Shown here one piece after another: positions 15,769-23,359 of a DNA stretch of 64,000 nucleotides. The notes beneath the pieces are model-generated. The model saw only the letters and a program-made list of their open reading frames with translations. It made no database searches and was not told the origin of the DNA. The stretch lies in assembly GCA_003712165.1 (NCBI GenBank), contig RHLH01000001.1, forward strand, positions 2,949,575 to 3,013,574, read 5' to 3'. The translations under genes were made by a program, and so were the position numbers. The first letter of the stretch is position 1. Every line of letters begins with the position of its first letter. The stretch comes from Phycisphaera sp. GTDB taxonomy: Bacteria; Planctomycetota; Phycisphaerae; Phycisphaerales; UBA1924.

Positions 15769-17016
15769 TTGCCGACGCGGATCCTGCACATCTCGACGCG
15801 CCTCATCCTGGGCGGGAGCCAGGAGAACACGATCCTCTCGTGCGAGGGTCAGGCGCGCCTCGGGCACGATGTGCACCTCGCGTACGGACCGATCTTCGGA
15901 CCCGAGGGCTCCATGCTCGAAAGAGCACGAGCCTTCCGGACCGACGACGGACGCCAGATCACGCTGCACGAACTGCCCAACATGGTCCGCGAGTTGAACC
16001 CGCTCAAGGACCACTTCTGCTTCCACCGGGATCTCAAGAACCTGATGCGCGACGTGCAGCCCGACGTGGTGCACACGCACTCATCCAAAGCGGGCGTCCT
16101 CGGGCGGTGGGCTGCGTGGAAGCACGCGCACGAGGGCGCAAGGCCCGCGGTCGTGCACACGATCCACGGCCCGCCCTTCATGCCCGTCGAGGGCGGGGCG
16201 CTCGGTCGCGCGAAGATCGGGCTCACCAACAAAATCTACGAGATAGCCGAGAAATTCGCGGCAAAGCGCTGCCACACCATTGTCAGCGTCGCCGACGCGA
16301 TGACCGAGCAGTTTCTGATGCGCGGGATCGGCACGCCCGGCTTGTACACGACCGTGCGCAGCGGGATGGAGATCGAGCCCTACCTGAGCGCAGAAGAGGG
16401 CGAGTCGCGCAGCGAGATCCGCGGCGAGCTCGGGCTCAGCGAGAGTGATTTCGTCATCGGGACGGTCGCGAGGCTCGCGCAGCACAAGGGACACGACGAC
16501 ATCCTCGATGCGCTCTCAGATAAGCTTCGGGACCACCCGGACTGGAAGCTGCTGTGGGTGGGCGACGGTTGGTGGCGCGACCGGCTGCTCGCCAAGGCGT
16601 CCGAGCTCGGGGTGAGGGCGCAGCTCGTGGCGACTGGCCTGGTCGAGCCCGGGCGGGTGCCCGGCATGATCCGGGCAATGGATGTGCTGGCGCACCCGAG
16701 TTACCGAGAGGGGCTGCCGAGAACCGTTCCTCAGGCGCTCCTGACTGGTGTGTGCCCGGTCGCGTACGACTCAGACGGCACGCGGGAGGCGTGCAGGCAC
16801 GAAGAGACCGGGCTGCTGGTCGAGCGGGGCGACATCAAGGGACTCCGGGACTGCGTCGCAAGGGTCTACGACGACCCCGAGCTTCGCACTAGACTTGCTG
16901 AGCATGGACGAGACTGGTGTAAAGCGGAGTTCGCGGCTAAGACAATGGTCGCGAGGCTTGAAGACGTGTACCGCGGTGCGATGGTGCTTGCTGGCCGTGC
17001 TGGCTGCGCAGGCTGA
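15769..17016 (+). CDS. Glycosyltransferase family 4 protein
   Basis: GT-B-fold retaining glycosyltransferase of about 415 residues. The N-terminal domain opens RILHISTRLILGGSQENT, and HTHSSKAGVLGRWAA is typical for sugar-acceptor domains. The C-terminal domain has IGTVARLAQHKGHDDI, LLWVGDGWWRD, and VLAHPSYREGLPRTVPQALLTG with a shortened E-x7-type motif. It probably adds a sugar to a surface polysaccharide or lipid. The TTG at 15769 is the only reasonable start. The 3' end overlaps the following gene in another frame. Confidence 0.87.
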   Translation: MPTRILHISTRLILGGSQENTILSCEGQARLGHDVHLAYGPIFGPEGSMLERARAFRTDDGRQITLHELPNMVRELNPLKDHFCFHRDLKNLMRDVQPDVVHTHSSKAGVLGRWAAWKHAHEGARPAVVHTIHGPPFMPVEGGALGRAKIGLTNKIYEIAEKFAAKRCHTIVSVADAMTEQFLMRGIGTPGLYTTVRSGMEIEPYLSAEEGESRSEIRGELGLSESDFVIGTVARLAQHKGHDDILDALSDKLRDHPDWKLLWVGDGWWRDRLLAKASELGVRAQLVATGLVEPGRVPGMIRAMDVLAHPSYREGLPRTVPQALLTGVCPVAYDSDGTREACRHEETGLLVERGDIKGLRDCVARVYDDPELRTRLAEHGRDWCKAEFAAKTMVARLEDVYRGAMVLAGRAGCAG

Positions 17017-18985
17017 CGCACAACGCCTCAACCTCGGCGGCCCGGACGCGCCAAGGCGCGGCACGAGCCTGCTCGCCGAGGAACTGGCCCAGCGATTTGA
17101 ACGCGGCGCCGACCGCTTTGCGCCGGCAACCACACAAACCAACCCGGACGAGAAGGCGATCAGGTCCGCCAAGCGTGAGCTCAGGCTCGCGGCTGCGGAA
17201 CTGGCTCGGATGGGTGACAACGCGGGCACCGACGGCTCTCACCTCGTGCTCGCGGCGATGACGATCGAGCGAAGACTCGAAGAGCTCGACGATTTGATCG
17301 AGTCGCCCCGCGATCGGCTCGTAACGCTTGCTCTCGCTGAAGATCTGAAAGAGGCGCGCGTGGACTGGGGACGCGGGGAGCTGCTCACGCCCGAGCAGCT
17401 CGATCGAGATCTCCGTTACGCGTTCGCGCAGCTCGCACTGGTGAGCGACTCCTCGCCACAGGCCGAGGGCTGGGCGGTGCTCGGCGGTAATCAGACCGAG
17501 GTCGTGCTCGTCGACATCCTGGCGCCGCTCGCCGAGGCTGGGGTTTCGGACGTTGACCTGTCAAAGCTCAACGAGCTCGCCGATCGGCTGGAACTGATGT
17601 CTTCATGGCCAGGCTACGCGAGAGAAGCGCGGGCTCGGCGATCACTGATCGTGCTCGCCGCGGACACGGTGCTCAACTTCCCGGTCTGGCTGGCCGAGCC
17701 CGCGCGGAACAGGCTGATCACCGACTTCGCCGCGACGCTGGATACCACAGACCCCGAGAGCCGGGACAAGGAGCTCATGCTGCTGATCGCGCAGGGCCGG
17801 ATCATCGAGCAGCTGACAGAGATGGGCCAGGGCCGACAGGCCGATCGGCTCAGGAGCCGGGCCTCGCAGGCGCTCGCCGAGCGGAGCACACGTGCAGCAG
17901 ATGCGCTCGCGGCGACTGAACTGGCGGTGCAAACGCTCGACACCGCGGATTGGCTCGGCAACATCCAACGCGACGAGTCACTGCTCAGGCAGGTCCGCAT
18001 CGCGTGGCGCTCACTCATCCCCGATGTGCGCAACGCGACCGTGAACGCGCGGGATGCGGCGATCAATCTGCTCGTTGACCCCAACAACCTGACCAACCCC
18101 GCTGAGCTCACCGCGATCACGACACAGGAAACCCTCGCCTCCGACTTCCGGAGTCTCGGCAGGTTCTCAGAGCGGTTCTCGCCCGGCAACAGCTCGGCGG
18201 ACAAAGCGAATGAGGCGATCGCAAACCGTCTGCTCGCGCTCGGGCAGGACATGGACGACCCGGCTCTGCGCGAGCTGAGCCTCGGGCTCTTCCGCGAGCT
18301 CAACGCGCAGCTGGACCTGTGGGACGAGATCGAGCAACTCAGAGAGCCGACGGACCGCGTGATCGGCGGCCGGCGCAACGACATGTCGCTCAGGCTCCAG
18401 AACCTGCAAAACCAGTGGCTTGCGGGCTGGGGAACGCCCGGCGGGCGGGGCGCGGGCGAGGGCGTTGCCGAGGATCTCAAGCTGATGCGCGACGTCATGC
18501 GCACGCTCGCGGATGTCAACGCGTTCACGGATCTTGCAGCGATCGAGAGCTGGCCCGGCTTTGAGATGTCTCCCGCCACGCGCAGGCTTGTGACGTACGA
18601 ACTCACCGGCGCGGTCGACGGACTCGCGAGTGAACTCATCCGTGGACCGAGCGATATCTCGCGCCAACGGACATCGGGCAACCTGATCAGTCTTCGAGGT
18701 TCGCACGGACCGGCGCTGCTCGCAGGACGGCTCGCTCGGCTGGCGAATGAAAGCGGCCTCACGGTCGGCGGGCCGATCGGTGAGCTCGGGTTCGGGCCGC
18801 CCGTCCGCGAGTCGTGGATGGCCGACCACCGCGACGCGCTCGCGGATGTCTCGTGGTACAGCGCCGAGCTTTCTCGTCAGGTGGCCAACGATCCGGATCT
18901 ATCGCAGACACGCACGCAGGAAACGCGTGCGCACCTGCTCTGGCGGGCCCTGCGCACGCTGGAGGCGATCGAGCGGGACCAGTAG
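16958..18985 (+). CDS. Large exported helical protein, unknown
   Basis: About 675 residues from a TTG at 16958, which gives a compact signal peptide (MKTCTAVRWCLLAVLAAQADA). Alternatives are ATG 16904, with a long basic lead, and GTG 16976. The mature protein is Ala/Leu/Arg/Glu-rich, almost wholly alpha-helical, with many amphipathic helices and no cysteine-based or catalytic motif I can identify. It begins inside the glycosyltransferase gene (about 59 bp overlap in another frame), which implies translational coupling. The function is unknown; a periplasmic scaffold is one possibility. Confidence 0.6.
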   Translation: MKTCTAVRWCLLAVLAAQADAQRLNLGGPDAPRRGTSLLAEELAQRFERGADRFAPATTQTNPDEKAIRSAKRELRLAAAELARMGDNAGTDGSHLVLAAMTIERRLEELDDLIESPRDRLVTLALAEDLKEARVDWGRGELLTPEQLDRDLRYAFAQLALVSDSSPQAEGWAVLGGNQTEVVLVDILAPLAEAGVSDVDLSKLNELADRLELMSSWPGYAREARARRSLIVLAADTVLNFPVWLAEPARNRLITDFAATLDTTDPESRDKELMLLIAQGRIIEQLTEMGQGRQADRLRSRASQALAERSTRAADALAATELAVQTLDTADWLGNIQRDESLLRQVRIAWRSLIPDVRNATVNARDAAINLLVDPNNLTNPAELTAITTQETLASDFRSLGRFSERFSPGNSSADKANEAIANRLLALGQDMDDPALRELSLGLFRELNAQLDLWDEIEQLREPTDRVIGGRRNDMSLRLQNLQNQWLAGWGTPGGRGAGEGVAEDLKLMRDVMRTLADVNAFTDLAAIESWPGFEMSPATRRLVTYELTGAVDGLASELIRGPSDISRQRTSGNLISLRGSHGPALLAGRLARLANESGLTVGGPIGELGFGPPVRESWMADHRDALADVSWYSAELSRQVANDPDLSQTRTQETRAHLLWRALRTLEAIERDQ

Positions 18986-19020
18986 CAACCGCGTTCGCGT
19001 GCGATTGCGCACGCCCTGGG

Positions 19021-20112
19021 TTATCTCCAGTTCAGATCGCGCTCACCAAAGTCGAGCTTCATCGCTTCCTTGGCCGCGTAGAGCGTGGCCTCGGCGGTCG
19101 CGTTGGCGCGAGCCGTACCGGCGCGGATGATGTCGATGACCGCGTCGTCGCCGCGCGGGCCTTCGTACTCGGCGCGCCGGGCCCGCATGGGCTCGAGCAT
19201 CTCGTTGACCGCCTCGATCACGTGCGCCTTGACGTGCCCGTCGCCCAGGTTGTCGCCCTTGGTGTACCGCTCACGGAGCTCCGCGACGAACGCCTCGTCC
19301 TTGATGAACACGTCGGCGTACTGGAACACGGGGTTGATGGAGGGATCGCCCGGCTCGTCGGGTTCGCGGCTCTGGCCCGGGTACATCGCGTTGATCTTCT
19401 TCTTCACCTGCTTGGGCGTGTCCGAGAGGAAGACCGCGTTGTTCAGGCTCTTGGACATCTTGTTCTTGCCGTCGGTCCCGATCAGGCGGCCGACCTTCCC
19501 GACGAGCGCCTTGGGCACTGGGAAGACCGCGCCCGACTGCTCGTATTCGGTGTCCTCGGCGTGAGAGTCGACGCCGCAGTAGAGTTGGTCGAACCGGCGT
19601 GCGACCTCCCGGCACATCTCGATGTGCGCGACCTGGTCCTCACCCACCGGAACAAACTCGGGGCGGAACGCGAGGATGTCGGCGCACTGACCGACGGCGT
19701 ACATCGGGAACCCGAACGGGTAGCTATCGCCCAGGCCCTTGGTCTCGATCTCTGTCTTCAGCGTCGGGTTGCGCATGACGCGGTTGAAGGGGATGAGCAT
19801 CGCGAAATACCACGACAACTCCGCGATCGCGGGCACCTCGGTCTGGAGCACGATCGTCGAACGCTCGGGATCGATCCCCGCAGCGAGCCAGTCCTTGACG
19901 ATCTCGAGCGTGTCCTGGCGGATGTCATCGGGCTGATCGGCGCGAGTGGTGAAGGCGTGCATGTTGGCGAGCAGAAAGTAGCAGTCGTAGTCGTCCTGCA
20001 TCTTCACGCGCTGCTCGACGCTGCCCACCCAGTGCCCGAGGTGGAGTCGGCCCGTGGGTGTGTCGCCCGTGAGGACGCGGTTCTTGCCGGTGGATTGGCT
20101 CGTTGTAGTCAT
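19021..20112 (-). CDS. trpS: Tryptophanyl-tRNA synthetase
   Basis: Class I synthetase charging tRNA-Trp. The HIGH-type signature is GRLHLGHWVG after GDTPT near residue 17, and the KMSKS loop is NKMSKSLNN. DILAFRPEFVPVGEDQVAHIE is typical of the tryptophan group. At 363 residues it is a normal length. It lies 22 bp downstream of the CPBP protease gene on the same strand and may share its transcript. Confidence 0.95.
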   Translation of the reverse strand: MTTTSQSTGKNRVLTGDTPTGRLHLGHWVGSVEQRVKMQDDYDCYFLLANMHAFTTRADQPDDIRQDTLEIVKDWLAAGIDPERSTIVLQTEVPAIAELSWYFAMLIPFNRVMRNPTLKTEIETKGLGDSYPFGFPMYAVGQCADILAFRPEFVPVGEDQVAHIEMCREVARRFDQLYCGVDSHAEDTEYEQSGAVFPVPKALVGKVGRLIGTDGKNKMSKSLNNAVFLSDTPKQVKKKINAMYPGQSREPDEPGDPSINPVFQYADVFIKDEAFVAELRERYTKGDNLGDGHVKAHVIEAVNEMLEPMRARRAEYEGPRGDDAVIDIIRAGTARANATAEATLYAAKEAMKLDFGERDLNWR

Positions 20113-20134
20113 TGGGCAGAGTGTAGGGGAGCAG

Positions 20135-21034
20135 TCACGCGATCAGAAATGAAACCCCGACATTGATGCCGTTGTACATCGCGTGCATCGCGATGGGGAT
20201 GCTGATCTTGCCCGTCCGCTCGTAAGCAACACCCATCGCGATCCCGAGGCCGCCGATCGCGGGCAGCACGTGGGGCTGGATCGCGGGCCCGATGTGAGGC
20301 CCGACGAAGAGAGCCGACGCGATCAAGACCGCGACCCACCGGTTCCGCACGATCGAGACGACGGCGCTCTGCAGCAAACCCCTGAAGAGCAGTTCCTCGA
20401 AGATCGGTGTCAGCACAACGGCGCCCGCGATGACCGCCCAGCGCCAGGCGCCGGTCTCGGGCGCGACGATCGTGTTGAGCGTCTCGTGCGCGATCCCTTC
20501 GCCGGGAGGTGTGCCGAGCAGCCTGAAGACGTAGCCCGAGACCATCGTCACCGAGAGCAGCAGCGGGTAAAGCGCAAGCCCGAGCAGCAGACCGGTGAGA
20601 TAACCCGAACTCGTGAACCGGAACCTATCGAGCGCCCATGTCCGGCACGCCAGCAGCATCGCCCCCACCCCCGCGGCGACACCCCCGAATCCGACCAGGA
20701 GCGTGAAGACGCCCTGCTCTGGCATAGTCCTGCCGATTTCCGGATCGACGCCCTGCGCCTGGGTCACCAAGACCGCGGCGATGGCGGAGACAATCAGACA
20801 CCCGATGAGCATCGCAAAGAGCACCAGCCCCGACTCGGGCGGCGGAGCCTCGGCGGGCTCTATCCGCTTGAACGAGCCCGGGCGGATCGTGTCGCGCTTC
20901 CAGAGGATCACGAGTGTGAGGATGCCAAGCGCGATAACGACAGCAGCCAGTATTGGGTGCGTCGTGCCGGGCTCGCTGCTTTCCTGAGCGCTCGCAAGGC
21001 TCGGGGCTGCAACAATAAGACCTATGGCCACCAT
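20135..21034 (-). CDS. CPBP (CAAX/Abi) family intramembrane metalloprotease
   Basis: A membrane protein of about 299 residues. The N-terminal signal is MVAIGLIVAAPSLASAQ, followed by at least six membrane helices. The CPBP glutamate motif is FEELLFRGLLQS, the second motif region is ALFVGPHIG, and the conserved late His/Asn block is SIPIAMHAMYNG. These proteases cleave within membranes, and bacterial roles include processing of peptides and envelope proteins. ATG 21034 (or 21049 with a slightly longer lead) overlaps the 5' end of the divergent trpC. Promoters for the two genes must therefore lie inside each other's coding sequence. Confidence 0.83.
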   Translation of the reverse strand: MVAIGLIVAAPSLASAQESSEPGTTHPILAAVVIALGILTLVILWKRDTIRPGSFKRIEPAEAPPPESGLVLFAMLIGCLIVSAIAAVLVTQAQGVDPEIGRTMPEQGVFTLLVGFGGVAAGVGAMLLACRTWALDRFRFTSSGYLTGLLLGLALYPLLLSVTMVSGYVFRLLGTPPGEGIAHETLNTIVAPETGAWRWAVIAGAVVLTPIFEELLFRGLLQSAVVSIVRNRWVAVLIASALFVGPHIGPAIQPHVLPAIGGLGIAMGVAYERTGKISIPIAMHAMYNGINVGVSFLIA

Positions 21035-21857
21035 CCTCGACGAGATCATCGAATTCAAGAAATTAGAAGTCGCCGAGCGCATGTCGCGCGTGCCTTTGTC
21101 AGAGGTTGAGGCGAGAGCGAGGCAGGTGCCTCCCACTCGCGACTTCGTGGGCAGCCTGCTTGCTCCGCTTGGAGATCTGAAAGCCGCAGTCATCGCGGAG
21201 ATCAAGCGCAAGAGCCCGTCTGCCGGGTGGATCAGGCCCGAGTATGAGCCGCGCGAATCAGATGGGTTTGCACCAGAGGACATCGCCAGACAGTATCACG
21301 ACGCGGGTGCGCGGGCGATCAGCTGCCTGACGGACGAGAAGTACTTCGCGGGCCACCTCGGCTACCTCGAGCGCGTGCGGGGGGCGGTGTCCCTGCCCGT
21401 GCTCCGCAAGGACTTCACGGTTGATGTGTGGCAGATCTTCGAGAGCCGAGCCCACGGCGCAGACGCGGTGCTGCTGATCGCCGAGTGCCTGACGGACAGC
21501 CAGATCAGCGAGATGATCGCGCTCTCAGTGGAGCTTGGGATGGACGTTCTGCTCGAATCCCACGACCGTGCAAACCTAGAGCGGTCGGTCTTGCTGGGCG
21601 GGGCGACGCACCCGGACCGGGTGCTCATCGGTATCAACAACCGTGATCTCAGGGTGATGAAGGTCGATCTCGGTCACACGATCGGTCTCGTCGGCGAGGT
21701 GCCGAACCCAAGGATGCTGGTCAGCGAATCGGGGATCGGCACTCCGAAGGACCTCGACCAACTCGCGGAGGCCGGCGTCCGGATCGCCCTGGTTGGGGAG
21801 AGGCTCATGGCGACCGAATCGCCCGGGGAGGCTCTCAGGATACTCATCGGCCCGTGA
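21024..21857 (+). CDS. trpC: Indole-3-glycerol-phosphate synthase
   Basis: Catalyses the ring closure of CdRP to indole-3-glycerol phosphate in tryptophan synthesis. The sequence is a complete TIM barrel: ILDEIIEFKKLEVAERM at the start, AVIAEIKRKSPSAG, CLTDEKYFAGHL, LPVLRKDFTVDVWQI, GINNRDL and VSESGI. At 277 residues it is normal. The MATILDEII start is conserved in the family, so ATG 21024 is trusted. No other trp biosynthetic gene is adjacent, although trpS is nearby on the other strand. Confidence 0.95.
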   Translation: MATILDEIIEFKKLEVAERMSRVPLSEVEARARQVPPTRDFVGSLLAPLGDLKAAVIAEIKRKSPSAGWIRPEYEPRESDGFAPEDIARQYHDAGARAISCLTDEKYFAGHLGYLERVRGAVSLPVLRKDFTVDVWQIFESRAHGADAVLLIAECLTDSQISEMIALSVELGMDVLLESHDRANLERSVLLGGATHPDRVLIGINNRDLRVMKVDLGHTIGLVGEVPNPRMLVSESGIGTPKDLDQLAEAGVRIALVGERLMATESPGEALRILIGP

Positions 21858-21969
21858 CTTGGGACCCGAAGTGAGAAGATGGGGTACCGGCAGGGCCGGG
21901 TGCCCGCTAGCATAACAGACCCGGGTGGGCTGCCGATCACGCCGACCCGTTCCGCAGGAGACCTAGCAG

Positions 21970-23271
21970 ATGACCAGACGACGCAACGTCGCCAAGATGA
22001 CCATCGCACTCTGCCTCGCCGCCGGCGCAGCGCACGCACAGGAATCGATGCCGCCGCCTACACAGCCTGCCAGCGAGAATGCGACGACTGGTGCGGCTCG
22101 CCTCGATCCGGCAGCGGTTGACGTCCTCAAGAGGGCCCAGGAGCTGCTCGGCGAGACGAACACCGTTGAGCTGACGATCTCATCAGAGATCAATGCGGAC
22201 ACGGGCGTCCTTGCTGCGTTCAAGCTCGGCGCCGACGGCAATGCTTGGCTGAGGCGAAACGAGGCCGGCACATGGACACGCACGATGATCGGAAACGCCG
22301 ACAATATCGGCGGATCCGAGCAGATCAGCTTCACCGTCATCAAAGAAGGCGACAAGGCCTCTTGGATCGACGTGGAGAACAAGGAAGTCGTGCACGCGGT
22401 CGGCAGGTACGCCAAGGGCTCGGTCTACAGCAGCGCCGAGTTGCTCGGCCTGCATTACCTCTTTGCCTCGAGCAAGCCCTACGCGAAGGAGCTGGGCGCC
22501 GCCAAGCTCGAATCGCTCGGCACCGAGGTGGTCGAGGGTACGCTGTGCGACGTGATCCGCGCCGAGTACGTCGGCCCGTCGCTGCCGCTCCGCTGGTACA
22601 TCAGCTCCGCCGACGGCTTCCCCCGCAAGATCGTCGAGGAGCTCATGGAAGACGCGACGCGTGACTACGAGTTCAGCGCTGTCGCGATCAACTCCGAGAT
22701 ATCCGACGAACGGTTCGAGATCGACGCACCCGAGTCGTATGCCGTGCGCAACCTGCCGGAACGCCAGGGTGTAAGCACGCTCCCGAATCTGACGGGCTCA
22801 CAGGAAGCAGAGCCGAGCCAGACCGCCGACGGCCGTGCGTACGCACCCGAGGTTGGCAAGGCCGCCCCGCCCTTTACTGGCGCGGACATCTTCGGTGAGT
22901 CTGTAAGCCTCGGCGACTTCGAAGGCAAGCCCGTCGCGCTCGTGTTCTGGGCGAGCTGGGTCCCGGGTTCGATCGACGTTGTCGACGAGATCGTGGACCT
23001 CGACGACCACGCGGGAGATGACGCGCAGCTGGTGACCTTTACGCTCCGCGAGCGCAACCCCGAAGACGCGGTGAACATGCTGCTCGAGCGTGACCGCGAG
23101 GACGTGATCGTGCTCACGACCGGCGGCCGGATCAGCACCGCGTACAACATCGCACGCATGCCCGTCGTGATGGTGCTCGACGCAGACCACAACATCGTGT
23201 TCCGCGACGAGGAGTACAAGAAGGGCGAGACGATCAAGAACGCCAAGGCGAAGCTCGACGAAGTCCGCTGA
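21970..23271 (+). CDS. Exported protein: DUF2092/LolA-like domain plus cysteine-less thioredoxin-fold domain
   Basis: The 433-residue product has a signal peptide (VAKMTIALCLAAGAAHAQ). A domain of about 220 residues follows, resembling DUF2092/LolA-like outer-membrane lipid carriers (GNAWLRRNEAGTWTR, AVGRYAKGSVYSS, LCDVIRAEYVG, RWYISSADGFPRKIV). The C-terminal domain (about 295-433) is TlpA/AhpC-like: GKAAPPFTGADIFGESVSLGDFEGKPVALVFWASWVPGSID. The redox position reads WVPG with no cysteine, so thiol chemistry is excluded there. The Pro-containing MPVVMVLD loop is kept. A binding role for the second domain is likely. Confidence 0.7.
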   Translation: MTRRRNVAKMTIALCLAAGAAHAQESMPPPTQPASENATTGAARLDPAAVDVLKRAQELLGETNTVELTISSEINADTGVLAAFKLGADGNAWLRRNEAGTWTRTMIGNADNIGGSEQISFTVIKEGDKASWIDVENKEVVHAVGRYAKGSVYSSAELLGLHYLFASSKPYAKELGAAKLESLGTEVVEGTLCDVIRAEYVGPSLPLRWYISSADGFPRKIVEELMEDATRDYEFSAVAINSEISDERFEIDAPESYAVRNLPERQGVSTLPNLTGSQEAEPSQTADGRAYAPEVGKAAPPFTGADIFGESVSLGDFEGKPVALVFWASWVPGSIDVVDEIVDLDDHAGDDAQLVTFTLRERNPEDAVNMLLERDREDVIVLTTGGRISTAYNIARMPVVMVLDADHNIVFRDEEYKKGETIKNAKAKLDEVR

Positions 23272-23304
23272 TCGCTATCGATCCTGAATCGAATGCATAA
23301 GAAA

Positions 23305-23336
23305 GGGCCGGTCCCGCGAAAGGACCGGCCCTCTTT
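23305..23336. terminator. Bidirectional terminator between the thioredoxin-fold gene and ppdK
   Basis: A 10-bp stem GGGCCGGTCC / GGACCGGCCC with a 7-base loop, followed on the plus strand by TCTTTGTGT and on the minus strand by TTTCTTATG. It lies between two convergent genes. Confidence 0.85.
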
Positions 23337-23359
23337 GTGTATGGAATGTGTGCCGGCGA

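Noticed and set aside
17614-18762. Minus-strand ORF of 382 codons
   Set aside because: Antisense to the helical exported protein gene; Ser/Arg-rich composition with no conserved block.
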